From contig CAZOOV010000006.1 in the NCBI GenBank assembly GCA_964581515.1, positions 77,653 to 141,652 on the forward strand: a DNA stretch of 64,000 nucleotides. Direction: 5' to 3'. Positions within the stretch are counted from its first letter, which is position 1. The number at the start of each line of letters is the position of its first letter. Shown piece by piece: positions 51,498-59,441 of the stretch. Made by a program: the position numbers and the translations under genes. The notes beneath the pieces were generated by a model that saw only the letters and a program-made list of their open reading frames with translations, searched no databases and was not told where the DNA came from. Origin of the DNA: JACJVV01 sp964581515 (lineage in GTDB: Archaea > Nanobdellota > Nanobdellia > Woesearchaeales > JACJVV01).

Positions 51498-52637
51498 TTA
51501 TTTCTTTTTGCTTTTTTTCTTTGTCTGAGTTTTTCTACTTTTCTTCTTTTTCTCTTCCTTCTTATGTTCATCGACTGCAAATATAAAATCCTTCTCTTGT
51601 TCAAACATATCTAGTAGCGTTATAAAAAGACCTACAATGAGTGGGCCTATTATGATTCCTGCTGCTTTAAAGACAACTATTCCTCCAAGTACTCCAAACA
51701 GGATTAGTACAGGATGTATATTTGTATAATTTGAGACCAGTTTTGGTCTTATGAAATTATCTATGGTGCTTACAAAAAGTGCACAGTATACTAATAGTCC
51801 GATTCCCATCCAAAGACCAGTAGGATCAGAATTCAAGAATGATGTTATTATAAGATAAGCTGCTGCTGGGAACCATATGACTGCTGTTCCTATGAATGGC
51901 AAGAATGAGAACAGGAACATGATGATGCCCCAAACGATTGGCGCTTTAATGCCAAACATATAAAATCCAACTCCTCCTAAAAAACCCTGGATAGCACCTA
52001 CAAAGATATTTCCATACAAAATCCCTCCGAGTACTTTTTTTGTCTTCCTAAATATATTTACTTTATGTTTGTCTCCTACTGGGACTGATTTATACAACCT
52101 TGCAAGGAATAGTTTTCCATCAATAAGAAGATAATACATCATGAAAAGTATTATGAATATATTTATGATGACTGAAGGGATGCTGAGTAATATTTCTCCA
52201 ACATATTTTCTCATCCCTGTTGTGAACTCGCTTATCAAGTCTGCAAATGTCGTCTCTATTACGCTTGTATCAAGCATTCTGTTCATTGTGTTGCATATTC
52301 TTGTATCTGAATCACATCTGAACTCGAGTACATCATCTATGATATCAGTATCTGAGAATTTCTTTCCTATCGAGATAACTTCTTGAGTCAATGAATTAAG
52401 TGACATGAGTATCGGTAGCGTTATCACTACTATGAAAAGCAAGCATACAAGAAATGATGATAATCTTGGTTTTTTTGTTTTTCTATAGATAAATAAATAG
52501 ATTGGATATACAAGATAACTGAATACAAATCCTAAAAGAATTGTATTGATTAGAGGTCTAAATATGTAGAATAATAGCACACCAAGTAATAGAAAACTAA
52601 TTGCGAAGAATACAAGAAGCTTTTTTCGTTCTATCAA
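51498..52637 (-). CDS. AI-2E family transporter (PerM-like permease)
   Basis: 379 residues with the AI-2E/PerM layout: N-terminal helix pair (VFFAISFLLLGVLLFYIFRP), a large loop with a Cys-containing insert (LEFRCDSDTRICNTMNRM), then the C-terminal helices with conserved IQGFLGGVGFYMFGIKAPIV, FLFSFLPFIGTAVIWFPAAA and the VLILFGVLGGIVVFKAAGII block. A Lys-rich cytosolic tail ends the protein. Family members export AI-2 or exchange Na+/H+; substrate unknown here. Its stop lies 2 bases past that of the S-layer-like gene (convergent). Confidence 0.9.
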   Translation of the reverse strand: MIERKKLLVFFAISFLLLGVLLFYIFRPLINTILLGFVFSYLVYPIYLFIYRKTKKPRLSSFLVCLLFIVVITLPILMSLNSLTQEVISIGKKFSDTDIIDDVLEFRCDSDTRICNTMNRMLDTSVIETTFADLISEFTTGMRKYVGEILLSIPSVIINIFIILFMMYYLLIDGKLFLARLYKSVPVGDKHKVNIFRKTKKVLGGILYGNIFVGAIQGFLGGVGFYMFGIKAPIVWGIIMFLFSFLPFIGTAVIWFPAAAYLIITSFLNSDPTGLWMGIGLLVYCALFVSTIDNFIRPKLVSNYTNIHPVLILFGVLGGIVVFKAAGIIIGPLIVGLFITLLDMFEQEKDFIFAVDEHKKEEKKKKSRKTQTKKKSKKK

Positions 52638-52662
52638 CTAATCTTACCTCTTTTTTTGATTT

Positions 52663-52726
52663 ATCCTAACCTATATCAATAGTGGTCAATATAGGTATAT
52701 CTATACTAATATAACTAAATTAGGAT
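52663..52726. promoter_or_regulatory. Nested inverted repeats upstream of AI-2E permease
   Basis: ATCCTAA (52663-52669) with TTAGGAT (52720-52726) encloses CCTATAT (52670-52676) with ATATAGG (52689-52695), all perfect. May be operator sites for the minus-strand permease gene or a branched RNA. Confidence 0.4.
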
Positions 52727-52732
52727 TCAATC

Positions 52733-52741
52733 TTTATAAAC
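52733..52741 (+). promoter_or_regulatory. TATA-like box just upstream of repeat copy D
   Basis: CTTTATAAA lies about 20-28 nt before the first base of element D (52760), the spacing expected for an archaeal promoter of that element. No gene starts at this distance; metG has its own TATA box at 52898. Confidence 0.4.
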
Positions 52742-52759
52742 ATTTTCTAAAATTACTTA

Positions 52760-52843
52760 ATAGAAAGTCAACTTTGCCTATTGAGGCGATAATTTTCTTT
52801 TATAAAGAAAATTATAGGTTCGCCGTGCAAGTAGACTTTCTAT
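52760..52843 (+). repeat. Interspersed stem-loop element, copy D (type II)
   Basis: ATAGAAAGTC (52760-52769) pairs with GACTTTCTAT (52834-52843), then A-A mismatch and ACTT/AAGT. Copies E and F have GCTT/AAGC here, so this is a compensatory G-C to A-T exchange. Core TGCCTATTGAGGCG / CGCCGTGC, apical stem ATAATTTTCTT/AAGAAAATTAT, bulge AGGTT. Intergenic between divergent genes. Confidence 0.88.
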
Positions 52844-52897
52844 ATATCTAAATTATACACTCTTTTTACTCTTCTCAATCTTAGTTATATTCACAAT

Positions 52898-52907
52898 ATT
52901 TATAAAA
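52898..52907 (+). promoter_or_regulatory. TATA box for metG
   Basis: TATTTATAAAAG about 22-32 bases before the ATG at 52929; leaderless transcript. Confidence 0.5.
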
Positions 52908-52928
52908 GCACTATTTTTCTTCTTTACT

Positions 52929-55025
52929 ATGAAGTCAACTAAGCCAAAGATACTATTGACAAGCGCACTGCCTTATGCTAATGGAAGCATACATATTGGC
53001 CATCTTGTAGAATATATACAGACAGATATCTTCTCAAGGTTTATGAAGCTTACTGGTGAGGATATAATATATTGTTGCGCAGATGATGCACATGGTACTG
53101 CAATTGAGATAAAAGCAACGCAAGAAGGCATTACTCCTGAAGAGCTGATTGCAAAAGTTAACAAAGAGCATCAGGATGATTTCAGGCTTTTCCATATTAA
53201 TTTTGATAATTATTATTCTACGCATTCTGATGAGAATAAAGAGCTCTCTGTGATGATTTATACAAAGGCAAAAGAAAAAGGCCTTATCTATACTAAAGAG
53301 ATTGAATCATTCTATGATGAGACTGCAAAAAGATTTCTTCCAGATAGGTACATTAAAGGTAAATGTCCTAAGTGTGGAGCAGAAGATCAATATGGAGATG
53401 TTTGCGAAAAATGCAATTCAACATACAAACCGACTGATCTTGTTGATCCATTCTCTACAATATCCAAGACTACTCCTGTTAGGAAGAAAACAACACATTA
53501 TTTCTTCAAGCTTAGTGCAATGACTGATAAGCTAAAAAACTTCTTCAAAGACAAGAATTTCCAGCCTGAGGTAACTAATTATCTGAATAATTGGCTTGAA
53601 GAAGGTCTGCAGGATTGGGATATCTCAAGAGATGGACCTTACTTCGGATTCAAGATACCTGGTGAAGAAGACAAATATTTCTATGTCTGGCTTGATGCAC
53701 CTGTTGGTTATCTTGCATCATGCAAGAATTACTGTACAAAGAATAATATTGACTTTGATGAATACTTGCAGAGTAATGATAATAAGATGATACATGTCAT
53801 CGGAAAAGATATCATGTATTTCCATTATCTTTTCTGGCCTGCTATGCTTATGGCTGCTGATATTAAGATACCTAGTGATATTCTTACTCATGGTTTTTTG
53901 ACTGTTAACAAAGAAAAGATGAGTAAGTCAAGAGGCACATTCATTCTTGCAAAACAGTTTGCAGATATGTACAATCCAGAATATCTTAGATTTTATTATG
54001 CGAAGGTACTCAGCAGAAAGATGGCAGACATCGACCTTGATTTTGATCATTTTATCGATTCAGTCAACACAGAGCTTGTAGCTAATCTTGGTAATTTATG
54101 CTATCGTGCATTATCTTTCCTTAATAGGAGTTTTGATAGCAAACTATGTGATTTTAATGATGATGATTATCCTGTGATAAAGAATATATTAGAAAAAACT
54201 GAAGAGATAAAGAAATATTATGCAGAGTTTAATTTAAACAGGGCAATGTCAGCAGTACTTGAAGTATCATCCATGGGAAACAAGTTTTTCCAGGAAAATG
54301 CTCCTTGGGATCTTGTAAAACAAAATAAGACAGATGAAGCACAAAAAGTTTGTTCAGTATGTGCAAACCTTGCTAAGGTACTTTCTATAATTATAGCACC
54401 AGTATTGCCAGTATTTTCAGATGATCTTCAACAACAGCTAGGAGTCAGTGGTCTTAGTTGGGATGATATTGATTTCAGCCTGAAGGATCACAAAATTAAC
54501 AAAGCTCAGATATTGATAAAGAAAATAGAAGAAAAAGTTCCTCTTCAAGAGCACTTCCCTGCAAATCTTAAGGTTGCAGAAGTAAAAGAAGCAAAACTTC
54601 ATCCTGATTCAGAAAAGCTATTGATACTTCAAGTGGATATTGGCGAGGAAAAGCCAAGACAGATTGTTGCAGGTATACAAGCTTTCTATACTCCTGAAGA
54701 TGTTGTAGGTAAGAAAATTATTATTGTATCAAATCTTAAAGCTGCAAAGCTTGGCGGAGAAATAAGTCAAGGCATGCTTTTAGCAGCGTCTGATAAAAAT
54801 GTTCAGGTTATCAAACTTCTTGAAGTGCCAGATGGGGTTCCAGGTGATATGATTAGATGCGGAGCTCTTGAGAATAATCAAAATGAGATTAAGATTGATG
54901 AATTCTTCAAGATGAAGATAAAATCCAAAGAAGGCAAAGTATATATCAAGAACTTTGATGCAGAACTTATGCATAAAGGCGAAGCTGTCAAAGTAGATGT
55001 TCCTGATGGTTATGAAGTGGGATAA
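52929..55025 (+). CDS. metG: Methionyl-tRNA synthetase with C-terminal tRNA-binding domain
   Basis: 698 residues. Class I signatures: HIGH-type SIHIGHL (PYANGSIHIGHLVEYIQTDI), KMSKS loop KEKMSKSRGTF, and a zinc knuckle CPKCGAEDQYGDVCEKC in the connective insert. After the anticodon-binding helical domain comes a C-terminal OB fold (LKVAEVKEAKLHPDSEKLLI, GIQAFYTPEDVVGKKIIIVS, GEISQGMLLAASD), the EMAP II/Arc1p-like tRNA-binding domain also found in many bacterial and some archaeal MetRS; in other archaea this is a separate protein. Confidence 0.96.
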   Translation: MKSTKPKILLTSALPYANGSIHIGHLVEYIQTDIFSRFMKLTGEDIIYCCADDAHGTAIEIKATQEGITPEELIAKVNKEHQDDFRLFHINFDNYYSTHSDENKELSVMIYTKAKEKGLIYTKEIESFYDETAKRFLPDRYIKGKCPKCGAEDQYGDVCEKCNSTYKPTDLVDPFSTISKTTPVRKKTTHYFFKLSAMTDKLKNFFKDKNFQPEVTNYLNNWLEEGLQDWDISRDGPYFGFKIPGEEDKYFYVWLDAPVGYLASCKNYCTKNNIDFDEYLQSNDNKMIHVIGKDIMYFHYLFWPAMLMAADIKIPSDILTHGFLTVNKEKMSKSRGTFILAKQFADMYNPEYLRFYYAKVLSRKMADIDLDFDHFIDSVNTELVANLGNLCYRALSFLNRSFDSKLCDFNDDDYPVIKNILEKTEEIKKYYAEFNLNRAMSAVLEVSSMGNKFFQENAPWDLVKQNKTDEAQKVCSVCANLAKVLSIIIAPVLPVFSDDLQQQLGVSGLSWDDIDFSLKDHKINKAQILIKKIEEKVPLQEHFPANLKVAEVKEAKLHPDSEKLLILQVDIGEEKPRQIVAGIQAFYTPEDVVGKKIIIVSNLKAAKLGGEISQGMLLAASDKNVQVIKLLEVPDGVPGDMIRCGALENNQNEIKIDEFFKMKIKSKEGKVYIKNFDAELMHKGEAVKVDVPDGYEVG

Positions 55026-55033
55026 ATCCTTTC

Positions 55034-55732
55034 TTAGAATATGTTTTCTTCTTTAGTTCTATCTTTTATCTTAGTAAGCCTTTTCTTTTTTCTTCTTCTC
55101 TTATTCTTAGCATTATTTTTTCTTTTCATATTTTTTGGACTGAATAGATTCCACATGCTATAAACTCCTAGTCCTAATATTCCACCTATTAAATTATTGA
55201 GCATATCTTTTTGCGTGTCCCACTCATCAAGATCACCAGCTCCGATAAAGAGTACGCCTTCCCCCTCACCAAAAGCAAGGGCTCCACCATATTCATAGAT
55301 TTCATGCAGTGCAGATGATCCCAAGAGCACAACAAGGATTGCAACTATCTTGAATGCATTCTGACTGATATTTAACTTACTGACACCAAGTTTACCAATA
55401 TTTAGCTTATCATAGAATCTAAAAAGTATCAATGCTGCTGCAAAACCAAATGTTGCGTGTGCCCAATAGTCAAATTCAAGTCCTAAAGGAAAATATGCAT
55501 AAAAACCAAATACACCTAAGTTATGCATTACTAAGAACGACGAGAATAATGCAAAATGTAAAGGATGCAAATTTAAACTTTTTCTATACCAGAATACCAT
55601 ATAGAGTAAAAGCATGAGAAATATAAAATCATATTTATAGTGAGAACCTTGTTTGAGTGAGTAGACTTCAATTGCACATAATATCAGTGTGATTATTATC
55701 AGTACAAATTTATTCCATTTCTCATGGTTCAT
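55034..55732 (-). CDS. DUF2238/YjdF-like membrane protein
   Basis: 232 residues, about six membrane helices. Conserved features of the YjdF family are visible: FDYWAHATFGFAAALILFRF, SSALHEIYEYGGALAFGEGE and DEWDTQKDMLNNLIGGILGL, with the intramembrane acidic and His residues of that family. Basic cytosolic tail (KRKNNAKNKRRRKKKRLTKI). Function of the family is not established. Convergent with metG. Confidence 0.78.
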   Translation of the reverse strand: MNHEKWNKFVLIIITLILCAIEVYSLKQGSHYKYDFIFLMLLLYMVFWYRKSLNLHPLHFALFSSFLVMHNLGVFGFYAYFPLGLEFDYWAHATFGFAAALILFRFYDKLNIGKLGVSKLNISQNAFKIVAILVVLLGSSALHEIYEYGGALAFGEGEGVLFIGAGDLDEWDTQKDMLNNLIGGILGLGVYSMWNLFSPKNMKRKNNAKNKRRRKKKRLTKIKDRTKEENIF

Positions 55733-55858
55733 GATGTTTTTTAATGGATATATTATATAAACTTTTTCAAACTATCATTAGATAGTATAAAATGTGAAAC
55801 TTCTTTACCATAATATTACTTATATGGTTTGCATACTCCTAAAACTGGTGATTATGAA

Positions 55859-56236
55859 ATGAAAAAACAAGATTTAATGCAAGATACAACACAAACCATG
55901 CAAACTACGATGACTGACGCTACTACTGTGCTTCAAGGGATTGAAGATATATTTAGAAAAGAAGAGCCAAGATATAAGAGTGCAAAAATGGAAGGTCCTT
56001 ATTGGGCAAGATGGGTTGCAGGACAAGTGGTCGATCAAGTCGCAGATTATATGGCAAATTATATCTCAGAACATTCTTTCCAGAAACAAGAGGGTGAACA
56101 ATACGAAAGGCTTGCAACTATAAGGGATATGGTCGCAGGCTATGGCACAAAACAAAGCAGTGACCATGCACAAAGAAATTTCCAGGATTCAGTGTATTTT
56201 ATGTTGAAGAAGATGGTGTTAAAACCAGCAGCTTAA
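55859..56236 (+). CDS. Hypothetical protein, 125 residues
   Basis: Start chosen at the ATG after GGTGATT (MKKQDLMQDTTQTMQTTMTD). Thr/Gln/Met-rich N-terminus followed by a helical domain with aromatic residues (GPYWARWVAGQVVDQVADYM, RNFQDSVYFMLKKMVLKPAA). No family recognised. Its stop codon overlaps the stop of the convergent HPr-like gene at a shared TTAA. Confidence 0.65.
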   Translation: MKKQDLMQDTTQTMQTTMTDATTVLQGIEDIFRKEEPRYKSAKMEGPYWARWVAGQVVDQVADYMANYISEHSFQKQEGEQYERLATIRDMVAGYGTKQSSDHAQRNFQDSVYFMLKKMVLKPAA

Positions 56237-57039
56237 GAGTCTTGCACTCCTTGTTTCATTGTTGCAAATGCTTCTTTTGTATCATATCTGGAGTTTGCTT
56301 CAAAGTAGATTTCAAAAATATCTCCTTGCTTGCTCCCATCGCTCATCTTTGTCATCAATGTCATGATGCTTGTAGCAGGTAAAGTAAGATCCTGTCTGAC
56401 ATCTCTTATGTATACGTCTCCGTCATACATGGATGCTCCTTTTATTACTGATGCTGCAGGTCTCATATGAAATCCATATTTATCTTTGATTTCTAATCTT
56501 CTCATGATGTATGACTTATCACTTAATTCTGGATGTTCAAGCTCTTCTCCAAGTACTCTTACTATATTATCATGCACAAGATTGTCTGCTCTTGCATCTC
56601 TTCCACTTTGACAATGTGCATAAAGATGGATAACTCCATTCTTTTTTATATCTGCTTCTTGCCATGCAGAAGACTTTCTTCCATCAAATACTTTTCCATC
56701 ATATTTTACTTGCAAGCTTATATTTGAGTAGTGTCCTATCATTCCAGCAAGCACATCAAAATCTACTTTTTCAATATTAGTCGCTTCAACTGTTGCGCTT
56801 ATAGAATAATTATCTTTATTGCTTAATGCTTCCATCGCGATAGCTGCAAGATCATCTCCTTCCAAGATTTTCCCTGATTTTACATATTCTATTGCTTTAT
56901 CAACTAAGCAACCTTCTCTATCCATCTCTGCAGCGTCTGTTGGTGCAACAGGATCATCAAGATCACGTTCTAGTTCACTTTTCTTGCATCCGAAATCTTC
57001 TCTCAGATCTTCTAATTTATCTATGAAATATTCGTCCAT
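56233..57039 (-). CDS. Protein with tandem HPr-like domains
   Basis: 268 residues. The C-terminal 90 residues look like phosphocarrier protein HPr: EIKDKYGFHMRPAASVIKGA has the active-site block with H191-x-R-P-A, followed by ATSIMTLMTKMSDGSKQGD matching the Ser46 helix and DIFEIYFEANSRYDTKEAFA matching the last strand and helix. Residues about 80-165 look like a second, degenerate HPr fold without the His (SLQVKYDGKVFDGRKSSAWQ, GVIHLYAHCQSGRDARADNL). The first 75 residues are helical. No PTS enzyme I, EIIA or HPr kinase in the window, so the phosphodonor is unknown. GGAGATTT precedes the start. Confidence 0.75.
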   Translation of the reverse strand: MDEYFIDKLEDLREDFGCKKSELERDLDDPVAPTDAAEMDREGCLVDKAIEYVKSGKILEGDDLAAIAMEALSNKDNYSISATVEATNIEKVDFDVLAGMIGHYSNISLQVKYDGKVFDGRKSSAWQEADIKKNGVIHLYAHCQSGRDARADNLVHDNIVRVLGEELEHPELSDKSYIMRRLEIKDKYGFHMRPAASVIKGASMYDGDVYIRDVRQDLTLPATSIMTLMTKMSDGSKQGDIFEIYFEANSRYDTKEAFATMKQGVQDS

Positions 57040-57198
57040 TGTGAAATCTCCTTTAATTCTATTGAAACTTAATTCTTGTAATAGAAGTACTTTTTGAGGG
57101 TCTAGATCTATTTATAAGTGTTTCGTAATATTTCTATTTGGATACTTATTTTATTATTATATTAATTCTATTTTTGTTATTAATAACCTGTTTCCCAT

Positions 57199-59235
57199 TT
57201 AGAATTCGAATTTAACAACATCTCTGTAGATCTTGTTAAGGCAGTTGACCATTTTCTCTTGAAGGGCACGGTCAATTGTTGCTTTTCTTATCTGGTTCAT
57301 GCAATCAGCCATCTGTCTGAAAAGTCTTATGTAATCTCCTTCTTGATAATCACTCATCTCCATAAGGTCTTCAAATGAACAACCATTTGCCCAGTTAGAT
57401 ACAACTTGCCAGAGGTCTCTCATACCAAGTCTGTTTAGTTCTTTTTTAATGAGTGGATTGATTGTAACTTTATCCAGTAGTTTGAAATATTTCTTATTAT
57501 TTCTGCTTCCAAAGAACTTGTCTCCTCTTCTGAATTCATAGATTATTGCAGCAACAAGTATACAGAGTTCATTTTCATCAAGTTTTTCATATAATTTTCC
57601 AGAGAATAGTTCGGTGATAAGTAATTCTTTTGAATATATCTTTGTAGCAAAAAGACCTTTTTCAGTCAGGCTCATGTCTGGTGTTATATATTCCAGTTTT
57701 GTTAGTTTTCTCACGAGATTATTGAACCTTGCTCTTATTCTTATTCCTGCTTCTTCTTTTTTCTTAAGGAAATAATCAAAGTTGCTCTTTAATATAACAT
57801 CAATTTCTTCTTCATTATAATTATTCACCATGTTAAGCACAGTATTTGGCTCAAGCCTGAATTGGCTGATTATTGGCTCACTGTCTGAAGTGGTCAAGTC
57901 AAGTATTTTTCCTAGTTCTGATCTTCTCTCTAATAATGATATAGCGTATCCAATCTTATCAATCCCTCTTCTTCCTGCTCTTCCAGCCATCTGGAAGTAT
58001 TCTTTTGTCCTTAGCATGACAAAATTAGTACCATTATATTTGATAAGTGAGTTAAAGCATACTGTTTTTGCTGGCATGTTAATTCCAACTGCAAATGTTT
58101 CTGTTGCGTAAAGTACTTTTACCATTCCTTTTGCAAATAATGTCTCGACAATCTCTTTGAGTACTGGAAGTATTCCTGCATGATGTACTCCAATTCCTTT
58201 CTGAAGTACGCTTTTGAGCATTTTTACTGATTCAAGTTGTTTGTATTCATCTTTCATCAGGCTGTTGAAATATCTTATCACTTCTTGTTTTTGTGATGGG
58301 TCAAGGAAATCATGCTTCATTGCAAGTTCTGTAGCCTTTTCCTCACAACCTCTTCTGCTGAATACAAAGAATATGCATGGAAGTTTCTTTTCAGTTTCAA
58401 GTTCACTGACAAGTTCAAAATGTTTTGGTGCTTTTGGTTTTTCGTTTGATCTCTTTTTTCTCCTCTGTCTTCTCATTACCTTGTAATAATCTGGCATCTG
58501 GTTGTTTCTGTCAAGTTCTTTTGCTTCTTTCATGGATATTACACCATGATCAACATCATAAAGGAAATGATCCAAAGGAACAGCTCTCTTATTATATTCT
58601 ACAACATCAACAGGGTGATGCTGTATGCTTGAGATCCATTCAGCAAACTCTTTTGCATTTGGTATTGTTGCAGATAAGCATAAGAATCTGACATTTTCAG
58701 GAGAGAATATTATTGATTCTTCCCATATGGTTCCTCTTTCTTCATCTGACATGAAATGGATCTCATCAAATATTACATAGCTAATAGAATCAACGATAGG
58801 GTCTTTTGTCATGAGCATGTTTCTGTAAATCTCTGTAGTCATTATTATGAGATGTGCAGTTGGATTTATGACAACATCACCAGTCATTATACCAACATTA
58901 TCTTCTCCATATTCTTTTTTGAAATCCCTGTATTTTTGGTTGCTCAAAGCTTTGATTGGAGCAGTATAGATTATTCTTTTGTTGAGCTTGCTCCATTTCT
59001 CAATTGCGTAGTCTGCTATCAATGTTTTTCCTGTACCAGTTCCAGCACTGACTACAACTGAATTATGTTTTTCAATAGAATTAACAGCGTCAACCTGGAA
59101 TTGATCAAGAATGAACTCTTTAAATTTTATTTTTCCATCTTTATCTGTAGTAATTTTATCACTACTATCTTTATTATTCTTCACACTATTTTTTCCATCA
59201 TCATCTTTATTATCTTTATCACTATCTTTATCCAT
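57199..59235 (-). CDS. Ski2/Mtr4-like DExH RNA helicase
   Basis: 678 residues. A charged tail of Asp/Lys (1-35) precedes the helicase core: Q-like FILDQFQVDAVNSIEKHNSV, motif I AGTGTGKT (64-71), APIKALSNQK, motif II DEIHFMSDEERG with the TIWEESIIFSP block typical of Ski2/Mtr4/HelY, motif III LSATIPN, FFVFSRRGCEEKA, GVHHAGILPVLKEIVETLF and motif VI QMAGRAGRRGID. The C-terminal part with YIRLFRQMADCMNQIRKA resembles the DSHCT domain. The Mtr4 arch is missing. In eukaryotes such helicases feed RNA to the exosome; an exosome is encoded at 35-37 kb. Confidence 0.9.
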   Translation of the reverse strand: MDKDSDKDNKDDDGKNSVKNNKDSSDKITTDKDGKIKFKEFILDQFQVDAVNSIEKHNSVVVSAGTGTGKTLIADYAIEKWSKLNKRIIYTAPIKALSNQKYRDFKKEYGEDNVGIMTGDVVINPTAHLIIMTTEIYRNMLMTKDPIVDSISYVIFDEIHFMSDEERGTIWEESIIFSPENVRFLCLSATIPNAKEFAEWISSIQHHPVDVVEYNKRAVPLDHFLYDVDHGVISMKEAKELDRNNQMPDYYKVMRRQRRKKRSNEKPKAPKHFELVSELETEKKLPCIFFVFSRRGCEEKATELAMKHDFLDPSQKQEVIRYFNSLMKDEYKQLESVKMLKSVLQKGIGVHHAGILPVLKEIVETLFAKGMVKVLYATETFAVGINMPAKTVCFNSLIKYNGTNFVMLRTKEYFQMAGRAGRRGIDKIGYAISLLERRSELGKILDLTTSDSEPIISQFRLEPNTVLNMVNNYNEEEIDVILKSNFDYFLKKKEEAGIRIRARFNNLVRKLTKLEYITPDMSLTEKGLFATKIYSKELLITELFSGKLYEKLDENELCILVAAIIYEFRRGDKFFGSRNNKKYFKLLDKVTINPLIKKELNRLGMRDLWQVVSNWANGCSFEDLMEMSDYQEGDYIRLFRQMADCMNQIRKATIDRALQEKMVNCLNKIYRDVVKFEF

Positions 59236-59285
59236 GTTTTGTAATCTTTCTCCGAGGTTTAAAAGTATTTCTGTTAAGATTTACC

Positions 59286-59294
59286 TTTATATCA
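59286..59294 (+). promoter_or_regulatory. TATA-like box just upstream of repeat copy E
   Basis: CTTTATATC ends 18 nt before element E begins at 59312, a promoter-like spacing; no protein gene starts there. Confidence 0.35.
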
Positions 59295-59311
59295 TCCAAG
59301 ACTTATATAAG

Positions 59312-59392
59312 TAGAAAGTCAGCTTTGCCTATTGAGGCGATAATTATCCTAACAAGGATAATTATAATGGCGCCGTGCAAGCAGACTTTCTA
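59312..59392 (+). repeat. Interspersed stem-loop element, copy E (type II)
   Basis: TAGAAAGTC (59312-59320) pairs with GACTTTCTA (59384-59392), then an A-A mismatch and GCTT/AAGC. Core TGCCTATTGAGGCG / CGCCGTGC. Apical stem ATAATTATCCT/AGGATAATTAT with loop AACA-like, bulge AATGG. Between the divergent helicase and antiporter genes. Confidence 0.88.
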
Positions 59393-59411
59393 TATGCAGA
59401 CTAACCAAAAC

Positions 59412-59420
59412 TATTTATAT
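59412..59420 (+). promoter_or_regulatory. TATA box for the CPA2 antiporter gene
   Basis: TATTTATAT about 22-30 bases before the ATG at 59442; leaderless transcript. Confidence 0.45.
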
Positions 59421-59441
59421 CTGTATCTATTTTATGATTAT

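Noticed and set aside
59325..59441. Longer N-terminus for the CPA2 antiporter
   Set aside because: It starts inside stem-loop element E; the TATA box at 59412 places the start at 59442.
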